Of a stretch of 64,000 nt of DNA, positions 26,201 through 38,490 are shown one piece after another. The notes under the pieces are model-generated. The model saw only the letters and a program-made list of their open reading frames with translations. It was not told the origin of the DNA and did no database searches. How positions within the stretch are numbered: the first letter of the stretch is position 1; every line of letters begins with the position of its first letter. The DNA lies in the NCBI GenBank assembly GCA_037013685.1, contig CM072894.1:31923029-31987028 (forward strand), written 5' to 3'. The position numbers were made by a program, and so were the translations under genes. The DNA comes from Acridotheres tristis. Its lineage: Eukaryota > Chordata > Aves > Passeriformes > Sturnidae.

Positions 26201-29200
26201 ATTATGTCATTTCATAATAAGACATGTCATGTCATAATGAGAAATTATCTCATTACACTGAGGGGTACCAAGAATAACTATGCAACAGAAGTGAGGATTT
26301 TTCTGAACAAGAAGGTAAACATCTATATTAAAATAATTTCTTTGACTTTACATGCTGGCTTTGATTTTTCAACCGTTCTTAGAATTTAAAGACAGGGAAG
26401 ATTATGACCTTATTTTGCCTACAGCTCTTGGCATTAAAGCTCTTGTCTAGCCTCATAGCTCATCCTATTGTTCCTGTACTAATTCCAGTCATTTGATTTG
26501 CGCTACTGCAGTGTTTGGCTTGAGTGTACCTTCCTGGAATTATCAGTCATTGTTTTCAGATGTTCTAATGACATTTAATTCCAGAGTTTTGAAAACACTA
26601 ATTTACTTTTCTCAAATTGAAAGTGCCATGGTACAATATAATTTTACTAGTTTATAGCTGATACTCTCAGTCTTTAGCTTTTTACCCTTTGGAATCTGTT
26701 GGAATGCGTTTTTAAAGGAAAATTGATTGTAACTTTGGTAAATGAATATGATTACAGAGGCTGTCTGTAATTGGATTTTTACTTAAGAGGAATTAAATTT
26801 ATGTTATGTTTCCTTATTGGAGTCAATGCTGTGCCTGTAATATTTAATTCTCAGTACAATTCCTTTTGTTAGGATCATCTCCTATGCTCAAAGTCAGGCG
26901 CAAGCACCTGAGTTCCTTCAGTTTGATGCTGATACACTTCTTTGGTGATGATATAACATCATGCAAGGATGCCTTCAGTGCCTCTGCAATCTGACAGTGT
27001 ACAAACATTTGATTTCACCATATAAAAGTTTATAGGAGAAGTGTCTGTTATTTACTTTCAATTTAGGAGAAATGTAGTTACAGAATGTAGCTCCCATATG
27101 CTTGTGTGTGCCATATGCTGAGATGCTGGCACACAGACACGCTCTTGTGCGTGGGAATGCAAAGCCAGAAGACAGAGACTGTCACACTGAATATCCCCTT
27201 AGCAGTCCTTGCTCAGTCTCCTGGCAGGGCCCTGTAGCAGCAGAAAGGGAAATTTGTTCCCCAAGCTCTGCATTTAACACTTAAGCCTTGAAGCAAAGCA
27301 GTTGCATCTGCAGCTATTTTCATTGCTCATATTAATTGCTGTGTTGTGCTGGCACTTTCACCGGTGCATCCACACAGTCTGCTAAACAATTCCAGCCCTT
27401 CCTTGAAAAAAAGTTATTTTCTTTCAGCCTCTTAAACCTGGCTACCTTTCAGTTTAATTCATGATCTCATGTTTAGCGTTACAAGATAAAGTGTTTTGAT
27501 TTTTGTTTTTTTGTGACAACAGTTCTTCTTATATCAGTGGAACTGCATTACAATGTCATCCCACAGTTTGGTCCCAAGTGTTTAATTCCAGTTTGGTGGT
27601 GTTGACTGGTGGTAATAAAAAAAAATAGCAGTAGTTTAAAAGGAAATCCTGCATTTCCTTTCTTCATGGGAATCAACATTATAATTTGAAAGCCTTTATC
27701 TGGCAGTGTCCTATTATTGGCTGTTTTATTCATATGTTTGTGTCCATTTTAAATGCTGCAGAGATGGTAGAAATCACACATTATGCCTAGGAGGGATTTA
27801 TTACTCCGATTTTTTTTCTCAGTGCATAGGACTGCAAATGGACTGCATTTGCTCTCTGGGGGTATCCCACTTGAAAAAACAAAAGAGATGTTGACATAAC
27901 AGAAATAGCTTTGCAGTATGAGTTTATTTAAAACCATTGTGACAGAACTGAGGATTAAGGGGAAATATTTTTTATGGAACATAAACCACACATGAGCCAA
28001 ACCAATCAGTAGTTTGAAACCACCGAGGATAAATAATTTTACTTTCCTGAAGGTTCACTGAAAACAAATTTCTCTCATTCTCTTTCCAGTAGTGCCTGTA
28101 TATGAAAATATTTTTCTCCCAGAAGTTAAAGCTGAGTAAAGTAGGAAGTTTGCAGGAAGCAGAAATGAGAGGATTGGTTCCTGGTGGAACCACTGGAGTT
28201 GGGTCCACCCTCTCTGCTGCTTTCTCCCTGCCCCTTCCCAGTCTGTTAAAATGCCCTGATGGGCTTTTGCATTATCATTTCCTTTAGCAATTCATGCAGC
28301 TCACCTCAAGCCAGGTTTTAAGTGTGTAGCAAGAATCACAGGAGATCCTCCTCCTCCCTTTCTTGAGGTGTATGTCTCTTATTAGAGTACACACTAAATA
28401 TTCTTTTCAGGCCCTTCTTGTCGCCGTGCTTGTATGTATCTAATCCACTATATTATTTGTCATTTTAATTTAACTTTCCTCTCTCATGTTTCCGTTGTCA
28501 ATAATTTCTTTAAACTCCATGATCTCTGTCAAATATTTGCCCTGATTTCATATGTCCTTATATATTTAGCATCCAAATAGGCTCAGTGAACTTGGTGAAT
28601 TATTTGTATGCTTAAAGTTGTGGCCGTCTGTGCAGAAGATCGGGTGTTTAGATAATAACTGATCACAGTAATGGGGTGTCCGGTTTAACATCGATACCTA
28701 GAACTTCCATCACTTGTACTGACATTATTAATAGTTGTCAGGAATGAACTGTGCTTTTCTGCCAGCTCCCAGTGAGCTTTGCAGTGGGGTGGTTGGCTCT
28801 GCAGTCACAGTTCCTGCTGTGGGGCTGGCAGTGGAGGACCGTGTTCATGTTGATGTCCCTGCCAGCTGCTGCCATGATGCTGAGGAGCTGCTCTGCATCC
28901 CCTTGGCCAGACCTCATGTGATCACAGCTGGGCTGCCAAATCTGGGGCAGACCTTGGGCACCAGAGTCTCTCCCTCGTTTAACCTTCCTGAAGGGGGCAA
29001 TTGCACCGTGTCCCTGCTCAGAGCAGCGACCCCTGTCCCATAATTGAGGAGGGGGAGGGCTCCCAGTCTGGGAAGGGTCACAGGATTGGAAGTGAAAGGC
29101 AAGGATCAGCAATTTAGAGGTGGTTATTAATATGCTGATTTGCTGTCACTTGAGTCTAAAGAGACTTTTAACAATTGCTTGCCTTTTGCATGCTCTTCAA

Positions 29201-30557
29201 AAATGCTGGTTTTTTCCATAGAATCTGATTACATTTTAATAAGATTTTTTTTTTATTTTTATGTGATTGTCAACCCATTCCTTTGTCCCATAGAGTACTG
29301 TAGTTGAAACCCAAAAATTCATGTGTATTCATTGCAGAGTTACACCCCAGTAAATCCTTTAACTGTAAGAAAACAGAGTTCTTCTAACCTTTCTTTTCAC
29401 ACACTCTTACGTTAAATGCTGGCAACGAGGAAAATATATGCAGCCTCAAAAAGCTGAATTATTTAGCAATTGTCATAAAATATTATCACAGGTTGTTAAA
29501 GTTAAATAATAAAATCTGGATTAAATAATTTCATCCTCAGTAGCTTTAAGATACAATGTGTGGACTTGCCTAGAATCAGGGAACCCAACATGACTAAACT
29601 CCAACAGCCAAATTCAGTTCATTACTCTATCCCTGAGTTTATTACCTTAATCAAGTCATGACCTACCTTTGCTTTGTTTAACCTACACCAGAGGATATAA
29701 ATAGCATATAATCTTGGAGGTTTTGTGAGAATTAATTATTATTAATGAAATGAAAGACTCCATGATATGCAGGCTATTTTTATTTATTGTAATCACTATT
29801 AGTTCACTGACTTTAGCAAGTTTTATCCTAGGCTTCCTGTGACTCAGATTCATACATTAAGTACTTTTGTTCTCTGTCATGGCTATACAGTACCAATATC
29901 CACCGTGAAAAATTAATTATTAGTTCTAAAAAAGGACAACAGACAAAGTGGGAGAGTATAAGAGATATCACAATATTTAGGGAGCTCAATATAGAGGGGC
30001 AAGACTTGGAATTTACACCTCACTGCAAGAAGCGTTCAGCTGTAGCATCTGCTCAGTCATTCCCTTCATCTGAAATATGGAAAAAATGACAGTTTTGGAG
30101 AAAGAAGCTGCTTTTATAGTTTTTAGGGGATTTTTTTACCACTTTAAAGCAGTTTAATTTCCACGAGTAGCAAGTGCATTGCAGCTTGTGAATCCTGGCC
30201 TGGACCAAATATGTCATCTGGCACATGGCCACAGTGTTACGTGTTTTCCTGCTTGGTTGTACAATGTATCATTGGCTAAAGTGTCCCCACAACCTTTAAA
30301 ATTACTGTCTCGTTGAGAATATTGAGTTTATATAATCATTGAGATAACACAGTGATCAAATAAGAATGAGTCTTTATGGTTTTGTGGAGCTTCCATCATA
30401 TCAATGAGTGACACATGAACAATGCCCTAAATCCAAATCAGCTTTATTCTGTTAATCCAGGGGAGTGAATCTCACATGGAACACCAGGACTGACTGCTCA
30501 GAGTGTGATACAATATTAACACAGGAGAAGATAAAGATTTCTGTCCCTTGCTTGCAG

Positions 30558-30752
30558 CTGTGACGTGCCTGTCGGAGCAGGGTGGCTCTGCCGCCGTCGG
30601 TGACTGCGTGCGCTGGGCAGGAGCCATGCCAGCCCTCGTCCAGGAGTGCCTCATTCCCTGCAAGGATGACTGCACTTTCACCCCCTGGTCTAAATTCACA
30701 GCCTGCTCCTCTGACTGTGACACAAGCAGGAGCAGGAGGCGGTCGCTCACAG
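30558..30752 (+). CDS. THSD7B: THSD7-family internal exon 3 of 5 in window
   Basis: This 195-bp exon, phase 1 at both ends, lies between acceptor CCCTTGCTTGCAG and donor AG|GTATAA. It encodes the end of one TSP1 repeat (AVTCLSEQ, then MPALVQECLIPC) and the start of the next (DDCTFTPWSKFTACSSDC, then SRSRRRSLTG). There are seven cysteines. The pattern 'LVQEC..PC.DDC' followed by 'W.KF..C...C' is characteristic of THSD7 proteins. The repeat starting here has a single tryptophan before its first cysteine and has Asp where the Ser/Thr of an O-fucosylation motif (C-x-x-S/T-C-G) would stand. The joined reading frame from the previous exon (SR-AVTC) has no stop. The RSRRRS cluster near the donor is basic and could be a processing or heparin-binding patch, which is inference only. 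Confidence 0.93.
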
Positions 30753-33700
30753 GTATAATCTTTTACAATATTTGTCTGATTGGCGATAATGCCTCTGGAG
30801 TGTTGGAGTGGTGGGAAAATCCAGACAGAGCAGTTACCGTGCTTAATTGGTTTTTGATCTGGCACTGATCGTTGCCAGCCTTATACATATTCCAGCACAA
30901 GAGCAGTGCAGAAAAACTCGCTGGTGGAAAGGTTTTAGACGTAAACCAAATGGAACAGTGACCACGCTTTGTGCAAGTTTACCTGACCTATTAATCTGGG
31001 AAACATGCAGAAAATACATATACAAGAGTACGAATCAGAGTGATTTTCTGGGGGAAGTTTAAAACTAGTTTTGTGCTCAGCAGTATGCCCCACTTCAACA
31101 AGGCAAATTAATACTATGAATAAAGAAAACCCAGTACCATTAGAACAGCTTTGTTTGATCTTTTACAAGTATTCATTAAACTCACCGGTTGGAACCATTT
31201 GATGGAGCAGTCTTCCATACTTGCTGTCGAGGTTTGTTATTATGTTATTTGAATGCTGACCAAACTGAAAAGCTTTAAAACTCCTTAACATGAATAGTTT
31301 GGAATTGTATGTTTTGCTGGGAGTTGTCTTCCCCCACGTGCATAGTTACATCAAATAAAAATGAATTATACTCTTCTTACATGGTTTACAAGAAATTTGC
31401 TTTTATTGTTCTTCTCAACACTCGTATCTTTTCATGTTTCTGTGTTGTGTTTGAGGGCTAATATGTACACCTGGCTTGAGTTGGCTCTTCTAATAGAGGT
31501 GAAACTTCAAAGATTTTGACTGTGGAGTAGAGTGCTAGAATTGCTGTAAGAATATCTGCTGAGATAAAAGCTGGGATCTGAAGGGCAACAAAATGTGGTG
31601 GCCACCACTGCTCCTTCCTCGTCGACTCATGTGTCCTGCATGGCTGTTTTCTTACTCCATGTGTTACTGCTGGAATGTTCTGTGTTTTACTAACTAACAA
31701 TTACAGCATACATTTATACTGGTTTCAAGCTGCCATTTGTCAATGTGGCTCATTAAAGGATAAGATTTCTTTTTCACATAAAACCCCAGTATTATACAAT
31801 GCTCTGTAGTTTCTGGCAAAGAGCATATTCTAAAATGTTCTCTATACCAGTGCATGTATGTTTATAGTAGGAGAAATGCTTGATTCCCAGCAAAATAATA
31901 GGTGCCTGATCTTACAAAAAATGTGTAAAAAATAATGAATAGTTACTTACATGTAGTTTAAAATCTGATTTTTCTTTATGAACACTGTGCAAGCTAGAAA
32001 ACAGTACAGCCCTGCCTATCCCCTTTCTTACTCTGTTCTATATCAGATGGAGATCTGTTCAAGTAAGTGCACCAAAATTATTTTGTAATGCCCAGGTTTT
32101 GCTGGTTTGTCTCCTCACCTGCACTGCCTTTGTGACCAACCACCACCAGTCTCTCCCCATCTGACCTTGCTGGGTTCCATTTCTCCTGCCAGGATGGAGC
32201 TCGTGGTCTCAGCCCGTGCCCAGTGAAGGTGTCCTGAAAAGCAAGTGGTGAACATGCAGTGAGTGTCCCAGGTGGGGATGTGGCAGTGCCCCAGAGAGCA
32301 GCAAGGGACAAACCAAACCAGACACTGGGTTTGCTTGGGCCCCCTCTCCAAAGGGGAAGTCAGTGAGACAGGCGCCAATTTGTATTTGCATAAATCTTGA
32401 AAAATAGAGGTAGACAAAAGTCTTGAAAAAATCTCATCCACAGGAATTTGGTCCAAAGATTTAAGGAAAATGCTATTTTCAAAAGTATTTTGTGATGTTA
32501 AGAGTCCTTTACCTATTTGCATTTCACCTCTCTGTAAGTGTGCATGGATTGTGCCTCTTGTTCATCAACTGTTTGTGTCTCTGCTCCAGTGAATGCTTTG
32601 GCTTCATTATAAGAGTTCATTATTAATGTCATTTAGTGGAAATCTTCTAATTGTTTGCTAAGTATTTGCTTGCCCTCCACTCAATTTTTAATAGTATAAT
32701 TCATTTTACTTTATATTTCATCATCGACTACATATAAAATTAGTCATTACTTAAGTGAAAGACTTATTACAGAGCATATCAAAATTCAAAGTCATTATAA
32801 TGAAAACACAATTTTTAGGTGAGTCTTCAGTTAATTAATACAGTCAGTTAATTCACTGTATTATGGATACAAAGCCCTTTCTGTATTTTTAATGTTTCCT
32901 ATAATTTTTATGCACAGTATGTATTACTTGATAATATTTAATGTATATAATGTTTGTTGGTATTCAGAAATGTAATTTAATATTCTTCTCTTTATTTTCT
33001 ATTCTATTTAATTGATGGGTTTATGTCCTCAAAAAATTTTGGAGATAGTATTTTTAGCAACGATTTTTAAAGCAGTCTGTGAAGATGATAAAAATATCAC
33101 TACCACTAATTCTAAAAATATTTCTTTGTGAAGAAATGGGATCAATGTCACTTTCCCCCCTCAAAATAGGGCTTTTATAGCAACTTCATTTAGGGGGAAA
33201 ATTCCAACTAAACGGATGGCAGGGCAAGGGGAAAAAAACCCAGTCACGTAAGTGTGAGATTATTAGCATCCTTACCTCAGTCTGTTGTACTTCGTGTCAT
33301 GATGGCAAAACATGGGCAAATCCCAAATTCCCATGTTTGCCAATACAGTGCAGAGCACACAACTGAACATACAGAGTTTGTGGCTCCTCATGGCTTCTCA
33401 AACAGAAAAGGCTGGAAATGCCATTGGAGCTCCCAATCTAGTGAAAGTCTTATAAAAGACTTTCCTTGAAGTATGGGGAGTTGTACCTGGATTTCCTCAT
33501 AAATATATACCAAAAAAATATATAAACATAGATTTATCTACCAAACTGTAAAGATGCTGGCACTAACTGATTTTTTGCATCCCTTTGTTCTGGCAAATTC
33601 TGCATTACCCAGAACTCTGGCAATACAATTTTGAAAGAGCTGGGTCTTAAAGGATGGCGATAGCAAGGGTCTGCAGTCAGGGGCCTTTCCTTTGGAGGTA

Positions 33701-34883
33701 CATATTTGTCTGGAAACAGGCACTGATGAGACCCATCTTGTCTGTGGTGAAATGGCTCTTGGTTCCAGACTGGAAAGGAGATTGTTCGAGTTATATAACT
33801 TACCTTTTGGTTTTAGTATCTTATCTGTGTGCAACGAAGAGAAAACATTTCATCTGGGATCAAAGCTTTAAAAACCTTCTGCAGAAGTGTTTTTAGTGCA
33901 TCCCAGATCCCCAAGGAATGTTTTGAGTATGGGATACAGATGCAGTTTGTTGTTGAAGATTAATTCTCCCTTCTGTGCAGATGCCAAATGCAAAGACATT
34001 CCTGAGCTCAGCCAGCATCAAGATTGTTCCACGGCACGCTGGTTGACCTGTGCCAAGAAAAGCATTGATTTTTATCTTTAGAGGCTGTGTACAGACATTT
34101 GTTCCCTTCAGCAGTTGTAGGAATGCAGGGAGCTTGAACTCTCTTTTTTTCATTGTTTCTTCTTTTACTGGGGACCCCCTCTCATGCCTTGAAGTCCTGC
34201 AGGTGGAGGGCATGGAGAGTGCAGCTGCACAGGGCGGTACTGTGGGTTTATTTGGATGCTGCTGCTGCTTCCTAAAACTACTGAAAGAGCCTTCTTTTAA
34301 AACCTGTTGAAGGAACAGAGCAAAGGAAAACATAAAAGCAAACACAGCCATTGAAATGCTTCCCAGCCCTAATAATTTACTGAGGATTATCTTTTTCTGT
34401 TTTCTTCAAAGCACGGTTTTTGTGCACAGCTCATCTTTAACTAATTTGTAAAGAAATCTCAAAGAAGTTGTAGTTAATGTAGGGTCCTCTGGAAGTTGTC
34501 CTGGCAACCATTGATTGAGAACAAGTAGAGACAAAACAATCAATTTATTTTCATCAGATAATTAGAGGGAAATGATATTATATGAAATTACAAAGTGGTT
34601 TCTGGGCAGACCATTCCTAGAGTAAGACTTTGTATTTTACCCCTTGATCTCCCCATCAGAAAATACTTCCAAGTTCTCTGGTTGCCCCTGGAGATAAATA
34701 CGTTGTCCTTGCACACCAGAGCACTGGCAGCAGCTAATAGACGCTTCAGAAACATCCCTGAATATTAACATTCAGATTGTCTTGGTTCTAATGTGTTGAA
34801 TTCATGCAAGTATAAATAATATGACGTTGTTATCAAGAGTAGCAGATGTTGAGCTAACACACAGATTTCTGTGGTTGGAACAG
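30753..34883 (+). other. Intron (4.1 kb)
   Basis: Runs from donor GTATAATC to an acceptor at 34883 that lacks a good pyrimidine tract (TTCTGTGGTTGGAACAG). It is phase 1. Much of 32590-33180 is very AT-rich. No repeat family, RNA gene or extra exon was recognised. The longer open frames here (for example on the minus strand at 33893-34351) show no family features. Confidence 0.82.
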
Positions 34884-35147
34884 GGAGAAGCAGAAAGCGA
34901 GACAAATGCCAGAACACTGAAGTTTATCCTCAAGTTGAAACAGAGCCGTGCCCCTGCGAGGTGTTCACTTCCCAGCCCCATGGAAATTGGTCTGACTGCA
35001 TCATCAGAGGGGGTCCATCCCAGCTGCAGCTGGGAATGCCATCCCAGGGAGTGGCCAGGGAGTGTGGCCAGGGCGTGCGGCTGCGAGCCATCGCCTGCTA
35101 CGACAGGACCGACAGACTGGTGGAGCCATCTCGCTGTAGCAGTTCGG
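34884..35147 (+). CDS. THSD7B: THSD7-family internal exon 4 of 5 in window
   Basis: This 264-bp exon, phase 1 at both ends, has donor GG|GTAAGG. It encodes the end of one TSP1 repeat (RSRKRDKCQ, then YPQVETEPCPCEVF) and most of the next (QPHGNWSDCI, then ARECGQGVRLRAIACYD and SRCSSSG). There are seven cysteines. GNWSDC holds both the repeat's tryptophan strand and an N-W-S sequon for N-glycosylation. CGQGVRLR is the arginine-bearing second strand. 'VETE.CPC' and 'QP.GNWSDCI' are the blocks that tie it to THSD7. The start was chosen because the frame from the previous exon continues as LTG-RSRKRDKC. Another AG at 34863-34864 would add 19 bases and run into a stop. A second + frame over the same stretch is also open, but it has none of the TSP1 pattern and is a shadow. 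Confidence 0.92.
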
Positions 35148-35869
35148 GTAAGGAGGTGTCAAACAGCCCTCAACACGTGTGAATAGCACTCCATGGCTCA
35201 CTGTGGAGCTTGTCCGAGGTGTGTGCTCGCTGGAATAGCTCTCACAAGTTCGCCGTGGGTGTTGAACACAGTTCGAATATTTCCTTATTGCTCTTTAATA
35301 CTGAGGTTTTCCTCAGTGTAAGGGTCTGCTGGTATTTCTGCAATGGAAATGAAGCACAAGAAGGCTAACGCTGGCTTCACTGCCAGAATACCAGAGGCAT
35401 TTCTTTTATTTCCCTGAAAATCCCATAAAAGTATAAGCTTCGGAGGAGGTATATTTATTTCAGTGAGCATTTTGTTTGAAGAGACCTCCTACTTCAGCTT
35501 TTACTTGTTCAGGAGTTTTTATTCCCTTTCACTAAGTTTGGAGCTTGCACGGTTGTTTTCAATGAAGGAATTCTCAATTTTCTAGAGATAATTATATTTG
35601 ATTACAAAATGCCTGTGATATCACCTGCTGTCCCTCATGCCAAGCACATGTGGCTTCAGCAGCCAGTGGTGTCCTCCTTGCAATTATGTGCCAGTGTTAA
35701 GCTCAAATTCATAGAGTATATTTTCATGTCACTGCTTCCTGGGTTGCTGTCCACCTATATTTCTTATATAGTCAAGTAGCCTGTATCAGAAAGGGACAGA
35801 ATTAAAATCAGAGCAGGATATGTCATTCCATTTGGGTGTTTTTTCACAATTTCCATGATATGCAGTTTA

Positions 35870-36140
35870 TTGAATGATTTAAGTTGGAAGTGACCTTAAA
35901 TATCATCTCATATCAGAGCTCCCTTCCACTATCCCAGGTTGCTCCAAGCCCAATCCAACCTGGCCTTGAGCACTTCCAGGGATGGGGCAGCCACAACTTC
36001 TCTGGGAAGCTTGTGCTAGAGCTTCACCACCCTCACAGTCAGGAATTTCTTCCTGGTATAAAATCTAACCCTGCCCTCTGTGCATTTGAAGCCATTGCCC
36101 CTTGTCCTACCACTTACTACAGACATAAGCCTTTATTTTA
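35870..36140 (-). mobile_element. CR1 LINE 3' fragment, minus strand
   Basis: Read on the + strand this is the reverse complement of a CR1 3' end. Landmarks in order are AAGTTGGAAGTGACCTTAAA, ATCATCTCATATCAGAGCTC, CAGGTTGCTCCAAGCCCAAT, CAACCTGGCCTTGAGCACTT, CCAGGGATGGGGCAGCCACA, ACTTCTCTGGGAAGCTTGTG, ACCACCCTCACAGTCAGGAA, TTTCTTCCTGGTATAAAATC and AAGCCATTGCCCCTTGTCCT. The octamer tail at the left edge is eroded. It is 5'-truncated (right edge) and non-coding. Confidence 0.92.
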
Positions 36141-38476
36141 GGAACAAAATTCCTAGCTGGACCCCAAACCATTGCTGCTCTCTGACTTACGGTCAAAAGT
36201 CTTGGGACACCATAGAGCAGGATGTAGTAGTTTGGAAGACTGCTGATGATCTGTATGATGAGAGGGGAAGAAATGATGTCTCAGGAGGAGATTAAGTCAT
36301 GCAGTGGGCACCAGGAATGCTCCTGAGAGTATAAGGGAGCAGAGAAATCAGCTCTCTGGAGGGTCTTCATGATGAGGAGCAGCAGCCTGAGCCGTGTGTA
36401 ATAAAGGGAAAAAACCTCCGCTCTAATGAAGTGATTCAGTCCTGGAGTGAATTCCTCTTGCAGCTGTTGATGGCTGTTCCAGCTGGCTGCACAGGTTCAT
36501 AAAGCAGTTTTCCATGGTTTGTGTTTCAACAATGTGCTTTTGTACCGATTGATTATGCCTCTGTGGCCCATGAAGGAGGAGCAGTATACCTTTCCCCCAC
36601 ATTACCTTTTCTTCTGCAAAAAGGGAGCTGCTGGCTTTTGGAAGGTGGGTTTGCCTGTGGCGTGACTTGCTCTTTTGAGAAACTCAGGGGTTTTATCACT
36701 ATTAAAAAGGGGAGGTTGTCTATGCGTGGGGCTTTTCTAAATAACCTTGAAGCCTGTTTTCTGTCAGTGATATTTACATGGCATTTTTAATGGTCTGGCT
36801 TCTCTTAGGGAGGTAGTAGGGAGTGGCAGCTCCAGGGGAATATTGTTCACTTTCTTGTCTTCAGCTTTTTATGTGAGCAAAAATGATGGTGGCACTGCCC
36901 TGGCACAGGGCCCACATCAGAGGCAGAGGGGTGGTCGGTGACTTTGGGCATAAAGTCACTAAAAATGGGCAGAAGTTCCATGGGCTCTACTTCTACCACC
37001 TTGTCCTGCCTTTCAAGGTTACAGGAAGACAGGTTTGATGTTTATAGTCTCTAGAGCTGGGAACTTTCAAAATGTACTTCTGAGCACCTTATTGAATTAG
37101 TGATAGAAACAAATCATTATCCAATTAATAATTAGCAGAATGCTTTTTAACCATAATGGAGAAGAGCAATTTACAGAAGCATGCAGAACTACTAAACCCT
37201 GAGAAATTATTCTCAGAGTGTTTCTTTTTAAGCTCAGTTTGTCTTGTACACAATTAGTATCAGGTGACCTTTTTTAACATTTGCTGACTGGCCATGATTA
37301 TGGCTAAGTAATCCATTGTCTTATATATTGAATGCCAATCAGTGTGATATCTGGGCATTGTTCTTGCTTTATGAGGTGGGGATAAGCAGATTCCTCTTTT
37401 ACTTCTCTCAGGTCTTCGGGCTTCTCTGTTTCCTGCTCTTTTCCTTCAGCAGAGCAGTGCTTTTCCTTCCTTTCCCTTGAACCAGAACAGAAGTGAGAAG
37501 TTGTAAGACTTAGACCTCAGTTCTTTGATGGGTCCTTTTGAAGAACTGCAAAATGTAGAAAGAGAGATGTAGGGATGTAAATTGTCCTTCAAGAGTAGGA
37601 GTAAATTTGTCCCAGGTTTGATAATGTCCTGAGTACATGGTGTAGGAAAACACAAAAGACCAGAATAGATCAGTTTGTAGCTTTCCTGGAGAGCAAATTC
37701 TGGGCTTTTGCCTTCTTGCTGCAGTGATTTTCATTTTCCCCAGCTGAAACCTTGTGAACTTAGACTTGAGTAGGGGTTATTTCACTTGGTCAATGTGACC
37801 TAATATGTGAGTGCAACAAACTTGTCAAGTGAATGTACAGTTCACTTGAGTCTGGTGTAGAAAGAAACTGCTCAGAAGGGTTCTGGTTCTGAAGCCCTGC
37901 TCTTATGCTGACTTTTCTGAGTGATTCTGCATTTGCAGCTTGGAGGGTGAGGGGGGAACCTAACCAAAACCACAATTCATTCTGTTTAATCTGTGTTTCC
38001 TAGAAGTTTCCTCTAACTGTCTAAGCCTATTATCCACAAATATATTAACCCTTTAAGCATACCTTCCCAATTGGAAATGGGTATTTTCTCCTCATTGATG
38101 TAGTTACTGCAAGCAGAGTATCCCAAGGTCCAGAAAGAGTCAAGACAGAAGCATTCCAGCTTTGGAATTTCCTTTTTGGAAATGCTCTGTTTACCTGCCT
38201 GGGATCTACAGTTTCTTCTGTCAGGACCTGAAGCCTGGGTGGAGGGAGAGACCTCTGCCCTGACCCACCAGAGCTGAGCAAGCCTGGTGTCAACACTTTG
38301 GGTCAGCTGTAGTGGGCACGCTGATCACCACTGACTGCTTTACTCATCCTTGCTGCTATTTCATTGTGTCTTAGCTCGTGGTCATTAGATATGACAAGCT
38401 TAAAAATACAAATCACAGGCTTTTCTGAATTTTATTCCTTTCTGTACCAAATCTTTTCTCCAGGAAAAAAGTATGC

Positions 38477-38490
38477 TTTTTTTTTTTTTT
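38477..38490. repeat. Poly-T run
   Basis: Fourteen consecutive T bases within the 15 kb intron, with no repeat body recognised alongside. Confidence 0.8.

Larger units (their letters stand above)
3808..30557 (+). other. Large intron (26.75 kb) splitting a TSP1 repeat
   Basis: Runs from donor GTAAGATT at 3808 to acceptor CTTGCTTGCAG at 30557 and is phase 1. It interrupts one TSP1 repeat between its second strand and its C-terminal half. Visible contents are two CR1 fragments (5409-5709 and 6717-7428), an A/C-rich simple tract near 13734-13841, a CpG-enriched patch near 15217-15545, a 23-bp palindrome at 21954-21976, a T-rich tract at 23251-23287 and a small imperfect repeat near 26198-26254. 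The rest is AT-rich sequence in which I recognise no gene, RNA gene or further exon on either strand. The many short open frames lack splice-bounded or family-like structure. Confidence 0.8.

Noticed and set aside
28735..29112. Overlapping GC-rich open frames of 102 and 124 codons on opposite strands
   Set aside because: No family pattern, no splice signals in the required phase, and both strands equally open, which points to composition rather than coding.
33893..34351. 152-codon open frame on the minus strand
   Set aside because: Intronic, low complexity at several places, no domain pattern, and not bounded by sensible splice or promoter features; consistent with chance.
34821..35186. Alternative + strand frame of 121 codons over the exon at 34884-35147
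   Set aside because: The frame ending in CSSSG carries the THSD7 pattern and joins both neighbours in phase; the other frame is a shadow.
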